A stretch of DNA of 43,447 bases, from contig JACRCI010000109.1 in NCBI GenBank assembly GCA_016219105.1, positions 1 through 43,447 on the forward strand. The letters run 5' to 3'. Position numbers and translations under genes: made by a program. Within the stretch, counting starts at the first letter, position 1. Each line of letters begins with the position of its first letter. This document shows, in pieces, positions 33,321-40,780 of the stretch. The notes beneath the pieces are model-generated. The model saw only the letters and a program-made list of their open reading frames with translations, was not told the DNA's origin and searched no databases. The DNA comes from Deltaproteobacteria bacterium. GTDB taxonomy: Bacteria; Desulfobacterota; GWC2-55-46; DRQE01.

Positions 33321-33360
33321 TTACCGTCCTTTACTGTCCTTTACTGTCCTTTACTGTTCT
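33321..33360 (-). repeat. Four tandem 10-bp Shine-Dalgarno-like repeats before gspF
   Basis: Read on the minus strand, units of the form AGGACAGTAA recur four times with single-base changes, each giving AAAGGA or AAAGGG. The stop codon of the preceding pseudopilin gene lies in the first unit, and the gspF ATG follows nine bases after the last. Confidence 0.8.
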
Positions 33361-33887
33361 GGGGGAACCTCTCCGTACAATCGCCTTACCTGATCCTTTT
33401 TCTCGGGCGAATACGCGAACTCCCACTCGCTATACTTAGATTTGCCGGCGAAGGTTTCAAGATCCGCATGGAAGTTGGCGGTCTTTATCGGCGCATCGTT
33501 GCTCGTGCTCTTCACCCCTTTTATGGTCCCGTCCGTATTCTTTATAACCTCCCAGTCGGCCTTTCCGGTAAACGGGTCGGCGTAGAGTTTCCTCAGATGC
33601 CGCCTTGTGGCCGGAAACCTCGAATCCTTTATAAGGTCTTTGAACTCTCTCGGAAACTGTTTTATGCCGGGGCCTTCCTCGTAATATCTGCCTATGGCCC
33701 TGCGTATCTCGTTACCCCTGAAAAGGAGATCTTCTTCGCGCTCCCTTTTTACGGTCGTCGTCCAGAGCTCTCCGGCAACGGACAGCGCTATGCCCATGAC
33801 GACTATCAGAAAAAGCAGGGAGAGATAGGTAAAACCACCCTGGTCTCCGCGCCGGACGGCCTTGCTGAAATTAAAGGTATGCACCAT
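33351..33887 (-). CDS. Pseudopilin/prepilin-like protein (third of three)
   Basis: This 178-residue protein has a type IV pilin-like N-terminus, GGFTYLSLLFLIVVMGIALSV. Here the usual LIEL after the cleavage site is replaced by YLSL, and the +5 Glu is missing. A long C-terminal domain follows (REREEDLLFRGNEIRRAIGRYYEEGPG, FPREFKDLIKDSRFPATRRHLRKLYADPFTG). This matches the general secretion pseudopilins often encoded with type II-like systems in Desulfobacterota. Lack of the +5 Glu suggests a tip or minor pseudopilin (GspK-like behaviour), which is inference. The start (MVHTFNF) lies one base after the stop of the previous gene. Confidence 0.8.
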   Translation of the reverse strand: MVHTFNFSKAVRRGDQGGFTYLSLLFLIVVMGIALSVAGELWTTTVKREREEDLLFRGNEIRRAIGRYYEEGPGIKQFPREFKDLIKDSRFPATRRHLRKLYADPFTGKADWEVIKNTDGTIKGVKSTSNDAPIKTANFHADLETFAGKSKYSEWEFAYSPEKKDQVRRLYGEVPPEQ

Positions 33888-33888
33888 C

Positions 33889-34314
33889 TTACCATTGGCT
33901 GTACGGTATGCCGTTTGTCCCAACCTGATCACTCCCGGAGGCAACGTCGTATATGCCGGAAGAGACGTCGGCAAGAACCTCCCTCCACGTATCGCTCGAA
34001 GAGGTGAACGGGTCCACCGGCACGGCCCTTATGTATTTTTTATCGGCAAGCTCCCTCAGGGACTGCGGGTAGAGGCCGTTGTCCGCGTAGTGCTGGTCAA
34101 TCGCCGTGCGCATCTGGAAGAGGTCTTCGAGCAGGGCCGCCTCCCGCGCCTTGACGAGCGACTGCATGTACCTGGGTATGGCGATGCTGGCGAGAATCGC
34201 TATGATGGTAAGGACCATCATCAGTTCTATGAGGGTAAACCCGGCCCGGCCCTTACCAGCTCCTGTAAGGCGTCCCGTCAATGGCGATCTCATCGCTTTT
34301 AGAATAGACGTCAT
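33889..34314 (-). CDS. GspG-like pseudopilin (second of three)
   Basis: This protein of about 141 residues has a prepilin-peptidase site and helix: KGRAGFTLIELMMVLTIIAILASIAIPRYMQ, with the invariant Glu at +5 after GFTLIEL. A GspG-like domain follows (ALLEDLFQMRTAIDQHYADNGLYPQSLRELADKKYI, VPVDPFT). The start at 34314 gives a 25-residue leader with GGAGG upstream; the ATG at 34293 is an alternative. The first part overlaps the end of the preceding pseudopilin gene by about 60 bp. It is likely the major pseudopilin. Confidence 0.85.
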   Translation of the reverse strand: MTSILKAMRSPLTGRLTGAGKGRAGFTLIELMMVLTIIAILASIAIPRYMQSLVKAREAALLEDLFQMRTAIDQHYADNGLYPQSLRELADKKYIRAVPVDPFTSSSDTWREVLADVSSGIYDVASGSDQVGTNGIPYSQW

Positions 34315-34717
34315 ATACGTCGTCGCCCTCCTCGGGGCTGTCGAAATCGCTTTCATAGCTCCTCAGGCCCCATGCCCTCATGGGGTCCATGCCCTGGCTC
34401 ATGGGGTCCGGGGGGACCCTGCGCAGGAACCTTATCTTCCTGCCCTCCGCGGATGTAATGTCATCCACGCCGCTTACGAGGGACGCAAGGTCGGGCGGAT
34501 AGCCGCTCTCTCCGACGTTTTTCTTGACCCTGCCCTCGTCCCACGCCCTTTTATAACCGTCTATGGCGTTGCGTATGATGCGCAGATTCCTCCTCAGCTC
34601 AACTTCCTTCTGCCTCTTTACGGACATCTGCGAAAACGGTACGACCACAGAGGCGAGGACGGCAAGGATGGTGACGGTTATGAGGAGTTCTATGAGTGTT
34701 ATGCCCTTCTGGTCCAT
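34253..34717 (-). CDS. GspG/PilE-like pseudopilin (first of three)
   Basis: This 154-residue protein has a very short leader, MDQKG, then ITLIELLITVTILAVLASVV, with Glu at +5 and an atypical I in place of F at +1. The soluble domain (VELRRNLRIIRNAIDGYKRAWDEGRV, FLRRVPPDPMS) matches pseudopilins that accompany GspG in such operons. Its stop overlaps the following gene. It lies 17 bases after the secretin gene. A prepilin peptidase (PilD/GspO) is required but is not encoded in this window. Confidence 0.87.
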   Translation of the reverse strand: MDQKGITLIELLITVTILAVLASVVVPFSQMSVKRQKEVELRRNLRIIRNAIDGYKRAWDEGRVKKNVGESGYPPDLASLVSGVDDITSAEGRKIRFLRRVPPDPMSQGMDPMRAWGLRSYESDFDSPEEGDDVYDVYSKSDEIAIDGTPYRSW

Positions 34718-34734
34718 ACCCGGCTCTGCCGCCG

Positions 34735-36708
34735 TCAGGGAAGAGGAGGCTCTGCCGGAGCCCCTTCAGGAGGGAGGATGGCCGGCTGAGTCCCTTCCTG
34801 GGGGACCGGCTGTATTCCGGGCACAGGCGGAGGAGAAGGAGGCGGAGCCGATTGAGATTCGTCCGCGCCTGTTTCAACGCCGCCCCCGGCCGAGGGCGGC
34901 TCAGGGGGAGTAAGACCTTCGTCAGGCGGCGCTTCCATCTCCATAATGGAGCCTCCCGCGGCCGGGGACTCCTCGCTTCCGGACCATATCCTGGTCACGT
35001 CGTCGTCCGGGATCTCGACCTTCCTTACTATATGCGGGGTTATGGAAAGGAGTATGTCGGTCTTGTCGTTTTCCTTCTTGGTGCTGGAGAAAAGTTTTCC
35101 CAGTACCGGTATCTCTCCTAATCCCGGGATCTTGGCCACGGTCGTCCTCTCCCTGTCGCTTATGAGGCCGCCGATTATCTGCGTCTCTCCGTCATAGAGC
35201 CTTAAGGTGGTCTCGACGTTGCGCGTCCCTATCTCGTATACCGTGCTTAGATTATTGGTGACGGTGCCCTTTCCCAGGGAACTCACCTCGAGGTTCAATT
35301 TAAGGTCTACCTCGTCGTTCGGCCTTATGTTAGGCTCAACGCTGAGCTTCAACCCCACGTCCTGGTACTGGACGGTCTCCTGGGTCTGCTGGTTCGAGAG
35401 CACGGTCGTGGTTATTATGGGGACCCTGTCGCCTATGTGTATGCGCGCCTTTTCGTTATTCTTGACCCGTATCCTCGGGTTCGCGAGTATCTCGACGTCG
35501 CCGTCCTCGACCTTCATGTTCAACACCGCGGACGGGATGGTGGCGATGAGGTCGGCCGAGGAGAGATGCCCTAAATTTTTAAGCAGGATGCCGGTGATGT
35601 CCCCGGACACATCCTCCTGCGGGATGGATACCGTCGCGGAAGACGGCGGGGATATGCCGAGTTCCAGCCCTTTTCTCCTGCTCACCTCCATCACGTCAAC
35701 GGCCAGAATAACCTCGGCGTCGGCGAGGTCAGTGGCCTCGAGTATCTTCCTTGCGAGTTCGATTGATTCAGGCTTGGCCCTTACCACTATCGCGTTACGC
35801 TCGGCGTGGACGTAGAGGTCTTTCGCCCTGACCATGGTCCTTATGAGGTTAACGGCCTTCTGCGCCTCGATATTCGTAAGGTAAAACACCTTCACCACCA
35901 TCTCCTCGTACTGCCTGAGCTTATTCGGGGTCGAGGGGTATATTATGACGGCGTTGCGGCCGACGACCTTCTTTGAAAGGTTGTTGGTGGTCAGAAGGAG
36001 GTCGAGGGCCTCCTTGAAGGTCGAGTCCTTGAGATAGACCGAGGTCTTCGCGTCCCTCACGTCCGAGTCGAACACGAAGTTGACCCCGGAAAGCTTTGCC
36101 AGCACGCCGAATACGGTCTTGACCCCGGCGTCCTTGAACTCAAGGGTAATCGGCAGGGCGCTCTTCAGGTCCAACTCGTAACCGTCAATGACCACCCCTG
36201 CGCCTGCTTCCTTCTTGAACTTTTCAAGCTCGGCGGCCGCGGAGGCGTTATCGGGGTCGAGCTTAAGCGCCCTTTTGAAGGACCTGCGGGCCTCGGCCTC
36301 TTTCCTGTCCTTCAAAAACTCGATGCCCCTGCCGTAATGATAAAGGGAATCTATCTGGTTTTGCGCTTTTTTCAGGGCCTCTTCGGCCTTCCTGAAGGTC
36401 GGGTCCAGAAGGAACGCGGCCTTGAATTCGAGGAGCGCGGCCTCGTGGTTGGCCCTGGAGAGATAATCCGCGCCCCTTGCGAAATGGATCCTCGCGGCCT
36501 CGACCTTTGCCGTCAGGTATTTCATGCGGTATTCGAGGTTCCGCGGGTCTTTCTTGAACGCCTCGGTGTAGTTCAGCACCGCCTCGTCCCAGCTTCCGGC
36601 CGCGGCGAATTTGTCGCCCTCCCTGACGGTGCGGGCCGCGGTGGTGCATCCGGCCGCAAAAAAGAGGCACGCAAGAAACAGGGCGGGAATCTTCATCTTT
36701 AACGACAT
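34735..36708 (-). CDS. Lipoprotein secretin with N-terminal TPR region
   Basis: This protein is about 657 residues. A lipoprotein signal (ALFLACLFFAAGC) is followed by TPR-like helices (AVLNYTEAFKKDPRNLEYR, RSFKRALKLDPDNASAAAEL). N0/N1 domains (LKSALPITLEFKDAGVKTVFGVLAKLSGVNFVFD, VKVFYLTNIEAQKAVNLI) and the secretin core (NPRIRVKNNEKARIHIGDRVP, TLRLYDGETQIIGGLISDRE, PGLGEIPVLGKLF) come next, and a Pro-rich tail ends it. It forms the outer-membrane channel of the system. TPR fusion and an acylated N-terminus suggest self-piloting to the outer membrane. The start at 36708 is chosen for AAGGA eight bases ahead. It is the first gene of the operon, with a family B leader element before it. Confidence 0.9.
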   Translation of the reverse strand: MSLKMKIPALFLACLFFAAGCTTAARTVREGDKFAAAGSWDEAVLNYTEAFKKDPRNLEYRMKYLTAKVEAARIHFARGADYLSRANHEAALLEFKAAFLLDPTFRKAEEALKKAQNQIDSLYHYGRGIEFLKDRKEAEARRSFKRALKLDPDNASAAAELEKFKKEAGAGVVIDGYELDLKSALPITLEFKDAGVKTVFGVLAKLSGVNFVFDSDVRDAKTSVYLKDSTFKEALDLLLTTNNLSKKVVGRNAVIIYPSTPNKLRQYEEMVVKVFYLTNIEAQKAVNLIRTMVRAKDLYVHAERNAIVVRAKPESIELARKILEATDLADAEVILAVDVMEVSRRKGLELGISPPSSATVSIPQEDVSGDITGILLKNLGHLSSADLIATIPSAVLNMKVEDGDVEILANPRIRVKNNEKARIHIGDRVPIITTTVLSNQQTQETVQYQDVGLKLSVEPNIRPNDEVDLKLNLEVSSLGKGTVTNNLSTVYEIGTRNVETTLRLYDGETQIIGGLISDRERTTVAKIPGLGEIPVLGKLFSSTKKENDKTDILLSITPHIVRKVEIPDDDVTRIWSGSEESPAAGGSIMEMEAPPDEGLTPPEPPSAGGGVETGADESQSAPPPSPPPVPGIQPVPQEGTQPAILPPEGAPAEPPLP

Positions 36709-36717
36709 GCGCATTGT

Positions 36718-36833
36718 CCTTGAACGGAATGCTCGCCGCAATCCCGCCTGCCTCAGGCAGGCGCCGGGTACCCAGGCGAAGCTTGGGTCGGGCGAGCTAT
36801 ATAAATAACAATTTCCTCACCGTCTTCAAGTCC
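36718..36833 (-). ncRNA. Family B leader element upstream of the secretin gene (copy 1)
   Basis: On the minus strand it runs from GACGGTGAGGAAATTGTTAT through TTATATAGCTCGCC to GGCGAGCATTCCGTTCA, ending ten bases before the secretin start. The outer stem is GCTCGCC/GGCGAGC; the inner stem is CCTGCC/GGCAGG with a TCA loop. This copy has an extra GC-rich insert in the middle and lacks the distal hairpin seen in copies 2 and 3. A strong promoter 50 bases upstream makes it part of the mRNA leader. Confidence 0.65.
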
Positions 36834-36882
36834 CTACGGCAAAAAAGCGAAATATGCCCCTGACGTTAGTTTACGCTAATTA

Positions 36883-36911
36883 AGTATAAATCATATTTAA
36901 TTATATGTCAA
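36883..36911 (-). promoter_or_regulatory. Strong sigma-70-type promoter of the pilus/secretion operon
   Basis: On the minus strand, perfect TTGACA and TATACT are separated by the ideal 17 bp, in AT-rich surroundings. The predicted start near 36876 gives a leader of about 170 bases that contains the family B element. Confidence 0.8.
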
Positions 36912-36990
36912 ACAAAAAATATAATAATTATAACCTGACGTTCACAACGCCCTTCGGCCATCCCCCCGCTATTCGGCATAAAAACCAAGC

Positions 36991-38097
36991 CTATATCGCG
37001 GGGAGGTGTTTTTTAGCCTTTTCCCTGTCCTCCACTATGCCTTCGACCGCGGCCACGACCTCACTGACGAGGTTATCCTCCCTGACCTTCCTCAAAACCT
37101 TTCCGCCCGAATATAAAAGCGCCTCGCCGTCGCCTCCGGCTATGCCTACGTCCGCCTCGATGGCCTCGCCCGGCCCGTTTACCACGCATCCCATGACCGC
37201 GACCGTCACAGGCTCTTTTATATGTGAAAGCCGCGCCTCCACCTCTTCCGCGAGCTTTACGCAGTCTATCCGTATCCTGCCGCACGTCGGGCAGGATACC
37301 ACGGTCACCCCTCTATGCCTCAATTCAAGGGCCTTCAATATCGCCCATCCGACCCTTACCTCCTCGACCGGGTCCGCGGTCAGGGACACCCTTATGGTGT
37401 CGCCGATGCCCTCGGATAGAAGCACCCCGATGCCGACCGAGGATTTAACCGTCCCGGAAAACAGCGTGCCCGCCTCTGTAACGCCCACGTGCAGGGGGTA
37501 GTCCACTTTTTTGGCGAGCAGGCGATACGCCCGTATGGTCGGCCACACTCCCGATGCCTTGAGCGATACCTTTATGTCAAAGAAACCCATGTCCTCGAGG
37601 ATATGTATGTGGCGCATGGCGCTTTCGACCATGGCCTCTGGCGCCGGATGTCCGTATCTGGCGAGTATGTCCTTCTCGAGCGAGCCCGCGTTTACCCCTA
37701 TCCGTATGGGCGCGCCGCGCTCAAGGGCGAGCCTCACGACCTCCCCTATCCTCTCCTTCGAGCCGATATTGCCGGGGTTGAGCCTCAACCCGTCCACGCC
37801 GCCTTCGAGGGCCTTCAACGCGAGCCGCCAGTTAAAATGCACGTCCGCTATGAGCGGTATGGTTATCTCCCTTTTTATCGCGCCGAGGGCTTCGGCCGAG
37901 TCGTTGTCAGGGACAGCCACCCTCACTATCTCGCAGCCCGCCCTCTCCAGCGCCTTTATCTGCGCGACGGTCGCCCGGACGTCCGGGGTAAGGGTGTTTG
38001 TCATGGACTGGACGCTTATCGGAGAACCGGCGCCGACAATCACGCTCCCGACCTTAAGCGCCCTCGTCTGTCTTCTTTTCACAACGGTCTTTTCCAT
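36991..38097 (-). CDS. ispG: 4-hydroxy-3-methylbut-2-enyl diphosphate synthase (IspG/GcpE)
   Basis: This 368-residue enzyme of the MEP isoprenoid pathway converts methylerythritol cyclodiphosphate to HMBPP. The N-terminal TIM-barrel motifs (VGSVIVGAGSPISVQSMTNT, EIVRVAVPDNDSAEAL, LIADVHFNWRLAL, RLNPGNIG) and the C-terminal [4Fe-4S] site (SCPTCGRIRIDC, CVVNGPGEA) are intact. The start at 38097 (MEKTVVKRRQ) has AGAGGT before it; the longer frame would run into the family B element. It is monocistronic between uspA and the secretin operon. Confidence 0.96.
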   Translation of the reverse strand: MEKTVVKRRQTRALKVGSVIVGAGSPISVQSMTNTLTPDVRATVAQIKALERAGCEIVRVAVPDNDSAEALGAIKREITIPLIADVHFNWRLALKALEGGVDGLRLNPGNIGSKERIGEVVRLALERGAPIRIGVNAGSLEKDILARYGHPAPEAMVESAMRHIHILEDMGFFDIKVSLKASGVWPTIRAYRLLAKKVDYPLHVGVTEAGTLFSGTVKSSVGIGVLLSEGIGDTIRVSLTADPVEEVRVGWAILKALELRHRGVTVVSCPTCGRIRIDCVKLAEEVEARLSHIKEPVTVAVMGCVVNGPGEAIEADVGIAGGDGEALLYSGGKVLRKVREDNLVSEVVAAVEGIVEDREKAKKHLPAI

Positions 38098-38107
38098 GCG
38101 CGAACCT

Positions 38108-38226
38108 CTATGAACGGAATGCTCGCCGCAATCCCGCCTCTTTAAGAGGCGGGTCAAGGCGAGCTATATAAATGACAATTTCCTTACCGTCGAAGAATCT
38201 CCGCCATTTATGGCGGAGTTCTTCAA
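38108..38226 (-). ncRNA. Family B leader element upstream of ispG (copy 2)
   Basis: On the minus strand: a distal hairpin (CTCCGCCAT/ATGGCGGAG within GAAGAA...TTCTTC), the linker GACGGTAAGGAAATTGTCAT, TTATATAGCTCGCC, the inner stem CCGCCTC/GAGGCGG with a TTTA-type loop, and GGCGAGCATTCCGTTCA. It ends eleven bases before the ispG start codon, so it is in the leader if transcription begins upstream. Stem bases differ from copy 3 in a compensatory way. Confidence 0.7.
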
Positions 38227-38262
38227 TATACTACAGCCGGTTAAAAATGAAAATGGAAAAAT

Positions 38263-38308
38263 GGCCGTCGAGGACGGCTGGTTGGCCGTCAAGGACGGCG
38301 TGCAGGCC
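38263..38308 (+). repeat. Tandem family A array upstream of ispG
   Basis: GCCGTC-GAG-GACGGC, the TGGTTG linker, GCCGTC-AAG-GACGGC and a GTGCAGGCC ending lie between the uspA terminator and the family B element. Noncoding. Confidence 0.85.
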
Positions 38309-38321
38309 TGGGGTGTCCGCA

Positions 38322-38362
38322 ATCCCCCTCTCCCCTCTGGGGAGAGGGTTGGGGTGAGGGGT
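38322..38362. repeat. CCCTCTCCCC / GGGGAGAGGG interspersed repeat
   Basis: CCCTCTCCCC and GGGGAGAGGG face each other over three bases, followed by TTGGGGTGAGGGG, then a second TGAGGGGTTAAAA. This is a widespread bacterial intergenic palindrome; its role is unknown. Confidence 0.7.
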
Positions 38363-38378
38363 TAAAAGGATGAGGGGT

Positions 38379-38416
38379 TAAAAAAAGAGGGCATGGACTC
38401 CCTGTCCAGGCCCTCT
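38379..38416 (-). terminator. Intrinsic terminator after uspA
   Basis: On the minus strand, GAGGGC/GCCCTC with the inner stem TGGAC/GTCCA forms a hairpin, followed at once by a run of T. It lies about 35 bases after the uspA stop. Confidence 0.85.
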
Positions 38417-38449
38417 GACTATTACTTCTCGGCTATATGTCCCCGGGGT

Positions 38450-38890
38450 TTATTTAAACACCCACAACACCGGGCACGGCGCCTTTCTCGACACCTTGTC
38501 CGTGACGCTGCCCGCGAAGAGCTTGCCCACGGACGAATAACGGTGGGTCGCCATGACGATGACGTCCATCCTGTGTTCGGTTGCCATGGCCACTATCTCA
38601 TAGGCGGCGTCTCCTTCCTTCAATACCGTCTGGATATGCGCGCCCCCGCCATCCCTGGCCTTCCTGGCCGCGGCCTCAAGAACCTCCCTGCCTTTGTTCA
38701 GCCAGTCTTCGTGTATCTTCTGCCATTCCGGCGAAGTGGTGACCACGTCCGCGGCGCGATACCACTTCTCCACCACGTGGATTATGGAGAGTTTAGCTCC
38801 GGTCGTCTTGCTTAAGTACGCGGCGTGCTTAAGCCCCATTTCCGAAAGCTCGGACCCGTCAACAGAGCAGAGTATGTGTCTATATTCCAT
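38450..38890 (-). CDS. Universal stress protein (UspA family)
   Basis: This 146-residue single Usp domain has an N-terminal ILCSVDGSELSEMGLKHAA strand-helix, a central VLKEGDAAYEIVAMATEHRMDVIVMATHR, and a C-terminal LFAGSVTDKVSRKAPCPVLW. The last part retains the GS(V/A) of the ATP-binding G-2X-G-9X-G(S/T) motif, but the first glycines are changed (HRYSSVG), so ATP binding is uncertain. It lies 54 bases downstream of the broken nitrate transporter and may once have been co-transcribed with it. Its role is probably in stress or starvation survival. Confidence 0.9.
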   Translation of the reverse strand: MEYRHILCSVDGSELSEMGLKHAAYLSKTTGAKLSIIHVVEKWYRAADVVTTSPEWQKIHEDWLNKGREVLEAAARKARDGGGAHIQTVLKEGDAAYEIVAMATEHRMDVIVMATHRYSSVGKLFAGSVTDKVSRKAPCPVLWVFK

Positions 38891-38944
38891 GGCAACCTCG
38901 CTAGGTTTTTTTTTGCGCAGGCGCGCGGCCGTAAAGCGCGGTTA

Positions 38945-40174
38945 TTATGCGCCGTAGTCCTTCACCTCTGTATGCAGGGCCTTTCCTCCGGCTCCGACCC
39001 ATGTGGCTTCCCACCGGCGCTTGACCACCATGTACATGATGAATATCCCTATGGCCAGCACCCCCCATACGATGTATCCATACTGGTAGCTGCCCAGGTG
39101 CTGCTTGGAGTAGCCCATGACGTTCGGTATGATGCCGCCGCCAAGCCCGCCCACCTCGCCGACGAGGCTCATGACGACGGCCGTTGACCCGACCCAGCGG
39201 AGCGGCACAAGCTGGAAGGTCGAGCCGTTGCCCGCCCCGAGCGCTAAGAAGAGGATGCAGAGCGCGGGTATCACCAGGTAGAAAGGCGGCAGCGTGGCGA
39301 CATAGAATGACATTATCGCGGCTACGATGCATACCACCAACATGCACTTGATGCCTCCGACCCGGTCAGCCACCCAGCCCCCGGCGACGCGCGATATGCT
39401 GGCCATGACGGCGATGAGCGCCGAGTACTGGCCCATCGTGGCGAGCGGGATGTCTTATTCAAAATGGAGGAAGGTGGGTAACAAGTTCGTAAGCCCGATG
39501 TAGCCGCCGAAGGTCAGGATGTAGGAGACGTTGAACACCCATGCGTCCTTCTCGCCGAAGACCTTCATGTGGTGGCTGAACTTCTCCTTGACGCGGTCCG
39601 GCGGCTCCTTGGCCGCGAACATCATTACGAGGAGCGCTGGTATCATAAGTCCGGCGCCCGACAGGTAGGCCATTCGCCAGCCGTAGGCTATGGCTATGGG
39701 CGGGCCCGCGAGCATGGCGATTATGGCGCCGCTGTTGCCCGCGCCCGCAATGCCTATGGCCAGGCCTTTATGCTCAGGAGGGAACCAGCCGCCGCCCAGC
39801 GACAGGGCGATGCCGAAACTTGCGCCCGCCAACCCGAGCATGACCGCCATGACAAGCAGTTGATTGTAGCTGTTGACGAAAAATGCGCCGTAGGACAGCG
39901 CCATGATGATGGTGCCCATCTCTATCATGGCCGCCCACTTCCTGCCTATCGTCTGCCCCAAGATGCCCAATGGGACGCGCATGAAGGCTCCCGCGAGTAT
40001 GGGGACCGAAACCAGGAAGCCGCGCTCCATCGGCGTGAGGCCGAATTCCTTGCTCAGGAACGGCCCGAGCGCTCCGTCGAGGACCCATATCGCGAAGCAG
40101 AAGTCGAAGTACAGGAACGAGGCAAAGAGCGTGGGCGGATGCCCGGATTTCAAGAATGTCTTAAAACCTGCCAT
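38945..40174 (-). pseudogene. Second NarK/NasA-type nitrate-nitrite transporter, interrupted by an in-frame stop
   Basis: Two pieces lie in the same frame: residues 1-239 (to FLHFE) and, after TAA at 39455-39457, DIPLATMGQYSALIAVMASI to the natural end. Together they make 409 codons, the normal length of a NarK1-type major facilitator. The two nitrate signatures are present (SFGIALSLGGGWFPPEHKGL and LALGAGNGSTFQLVPLRWVG). No frameshift or deletion is visible; one base change in codon 240 (for example from TAC or TAT) would explain it. It is probably a recent pseudogene or a sequencing error. It is unlike narK at 15668 in length and N-terminus, so it is not its duplicate. Confidence 0.85.
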
Positions 40175-40313
40175 GGTCTTCCTCTCCTTGTCTGAATGTC
40201 CGCGTCCGACCCATTACATCCTGCCCATTTATGATTTCTCTCCCCAAACCCATGTCCCGGGGCCAGGCGCGGCGGTTAAAAAGTAAACAGGTATTAGTGC
40301 GCGTAAAAGTGTA

Positions 40314-40340
40314 ACCGGCGTAGCCGGCTGGTTGGCCGGC
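40314..40340 (+). repeat. Family A repeat, intergenic
   Basis: CCGGC-GTA-GCCGGC with the TGGTTG linker and a GCCGGC half unit, upstream of the transporter pseudogene. Noncoding. Confidence 0.8.
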
Positions 40341-40380
40341 GTCCAACTCAGCCAATCACCTCCCTTGCCTGTTGTCAGCT

Positions 40381-40486
40381 CTCGCTGTCTCAAAGAACGG
40401 CTGATAAAGGAACGACTTTCAGTGTCATGCTGAATTTATTTCAGCATCTCCTCGCTGTCTCAAAGAACGGCTGATAAAGGAACGAC
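40381..40486. repeat. 36-bp direct repeat pair flanking a hairpin
   Basis: The sequence beginning CTCGCTGTCTCAAAGAACGG and ending GGAACGAC occurs identically at 40381-40416 and 40451-40486. The 34 bases between them contain the ATGCTGAA/TTCAGCAT hairpin at 40427-40447. Two copies only, with a 34-base spacer; there are no cas genes nearby, so it is not read as a CRISPR. Confidence 0.85.
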
Positions 40487-40565
40487 GATTAAAATTAACT
40501 CTGTTTTATGACAAATGTCAAGTTTTTTCATTAAGAAATTTTTAACGAACCTCTGGAAATTCACT

Positions 40566-40680
40566 CGTTCGTCATTGCGAGCCGCGTTTTTGCGGCGAAG
40601 CAATCTCGTAACTCACTGATTTCCCTATAGGACGAGATTGCTTCGCCGCGCTCGCAATGACGGGACCGGGAATTAATCAG
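40566..40680. repeat. Palindromic interspersed repeat, copy 2 of 3
   Basis: Same core as the element at 1-128, in the opposite orientation: GTCATTGCGAGC, GAAGCAATCTCGT, the loop with AACTCACTGATTT, ACGAGATTGCTTC, GCTCGCAATGAC, and an AATTAATCAG end. The left end is shortened compared with copies 1 and 3. Confidence 0.85.
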
Positions 40681-40701
40681 ACCTTCCTTAAGTCCGGCCT
40701 T

Positions 40702-40739
40702 TTGGACTGGCGGGCCAAGATTGGACTGGCAGGCCAAAA
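40702..40739 (+). repeat. 19-bp tandem repeat upstream of pabB
   Basis: Two adjacent copies of TTGGACTGGCRGGCCAARA, followed by a partial third (TGGACTTGACC) that runs into the -35 box of pabB. It could be a paired operator. The end word GGCCAAAATGGA recurs at 40798-40809 inside the gene start. Confidence 0.7.
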
Positions 40740-40744
40740 TGGAC

Positions 40745-40772
40745 TTGACCGGAAACCCGGAAACCCTATAAA
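40745..40772 (+). promoter_or_regulatory. Promoter of pabB
   Basis: TTGACC and TATAAA are separated by 16 bp. The predicted start near 40779 is at most two or three bases from the ATG at 40781, so the mRNA would be essentially leaderless. No Shine-Dalgarno sequence precedes any of the first four ATGs. Confidence 0.65.
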
Positions 40773-40780
40773 CTAACCTG

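Larger units (their letters stand above)
40175..40780. other. Gene-free region rich in repeats
   Basis: About 600 bases without a supported gene. It holds a family A unit, a 36-bp direct repeat around a CTGAA/TTCAG hairpin, a copy of the palindromic element, a 19-bp tandem repeat and the pabB promoter. The promoter of the transporter pseudogene should also lie at its left edge, but none was convincing. Confidence 0.6.

Noticed and set aside
39437-39457. Frameshift in the second nitrate transporter
   Set aside because: The two halves are in the same frame on either side of TAA, so it is a nonsense codon, not an indel.
39455-39457. Recoding of the stop as selenocysteine or pyrrolysine
   Set aside because: The codon is TAA, which neither system uses, and no supporting structure was seen.
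40381-40486. Possible CRISPR array from the 36-bp direct repeats
   Set aside because: Only two repeats, one spacer that is itself a known hairpin repeat, and no cas gene in the window.
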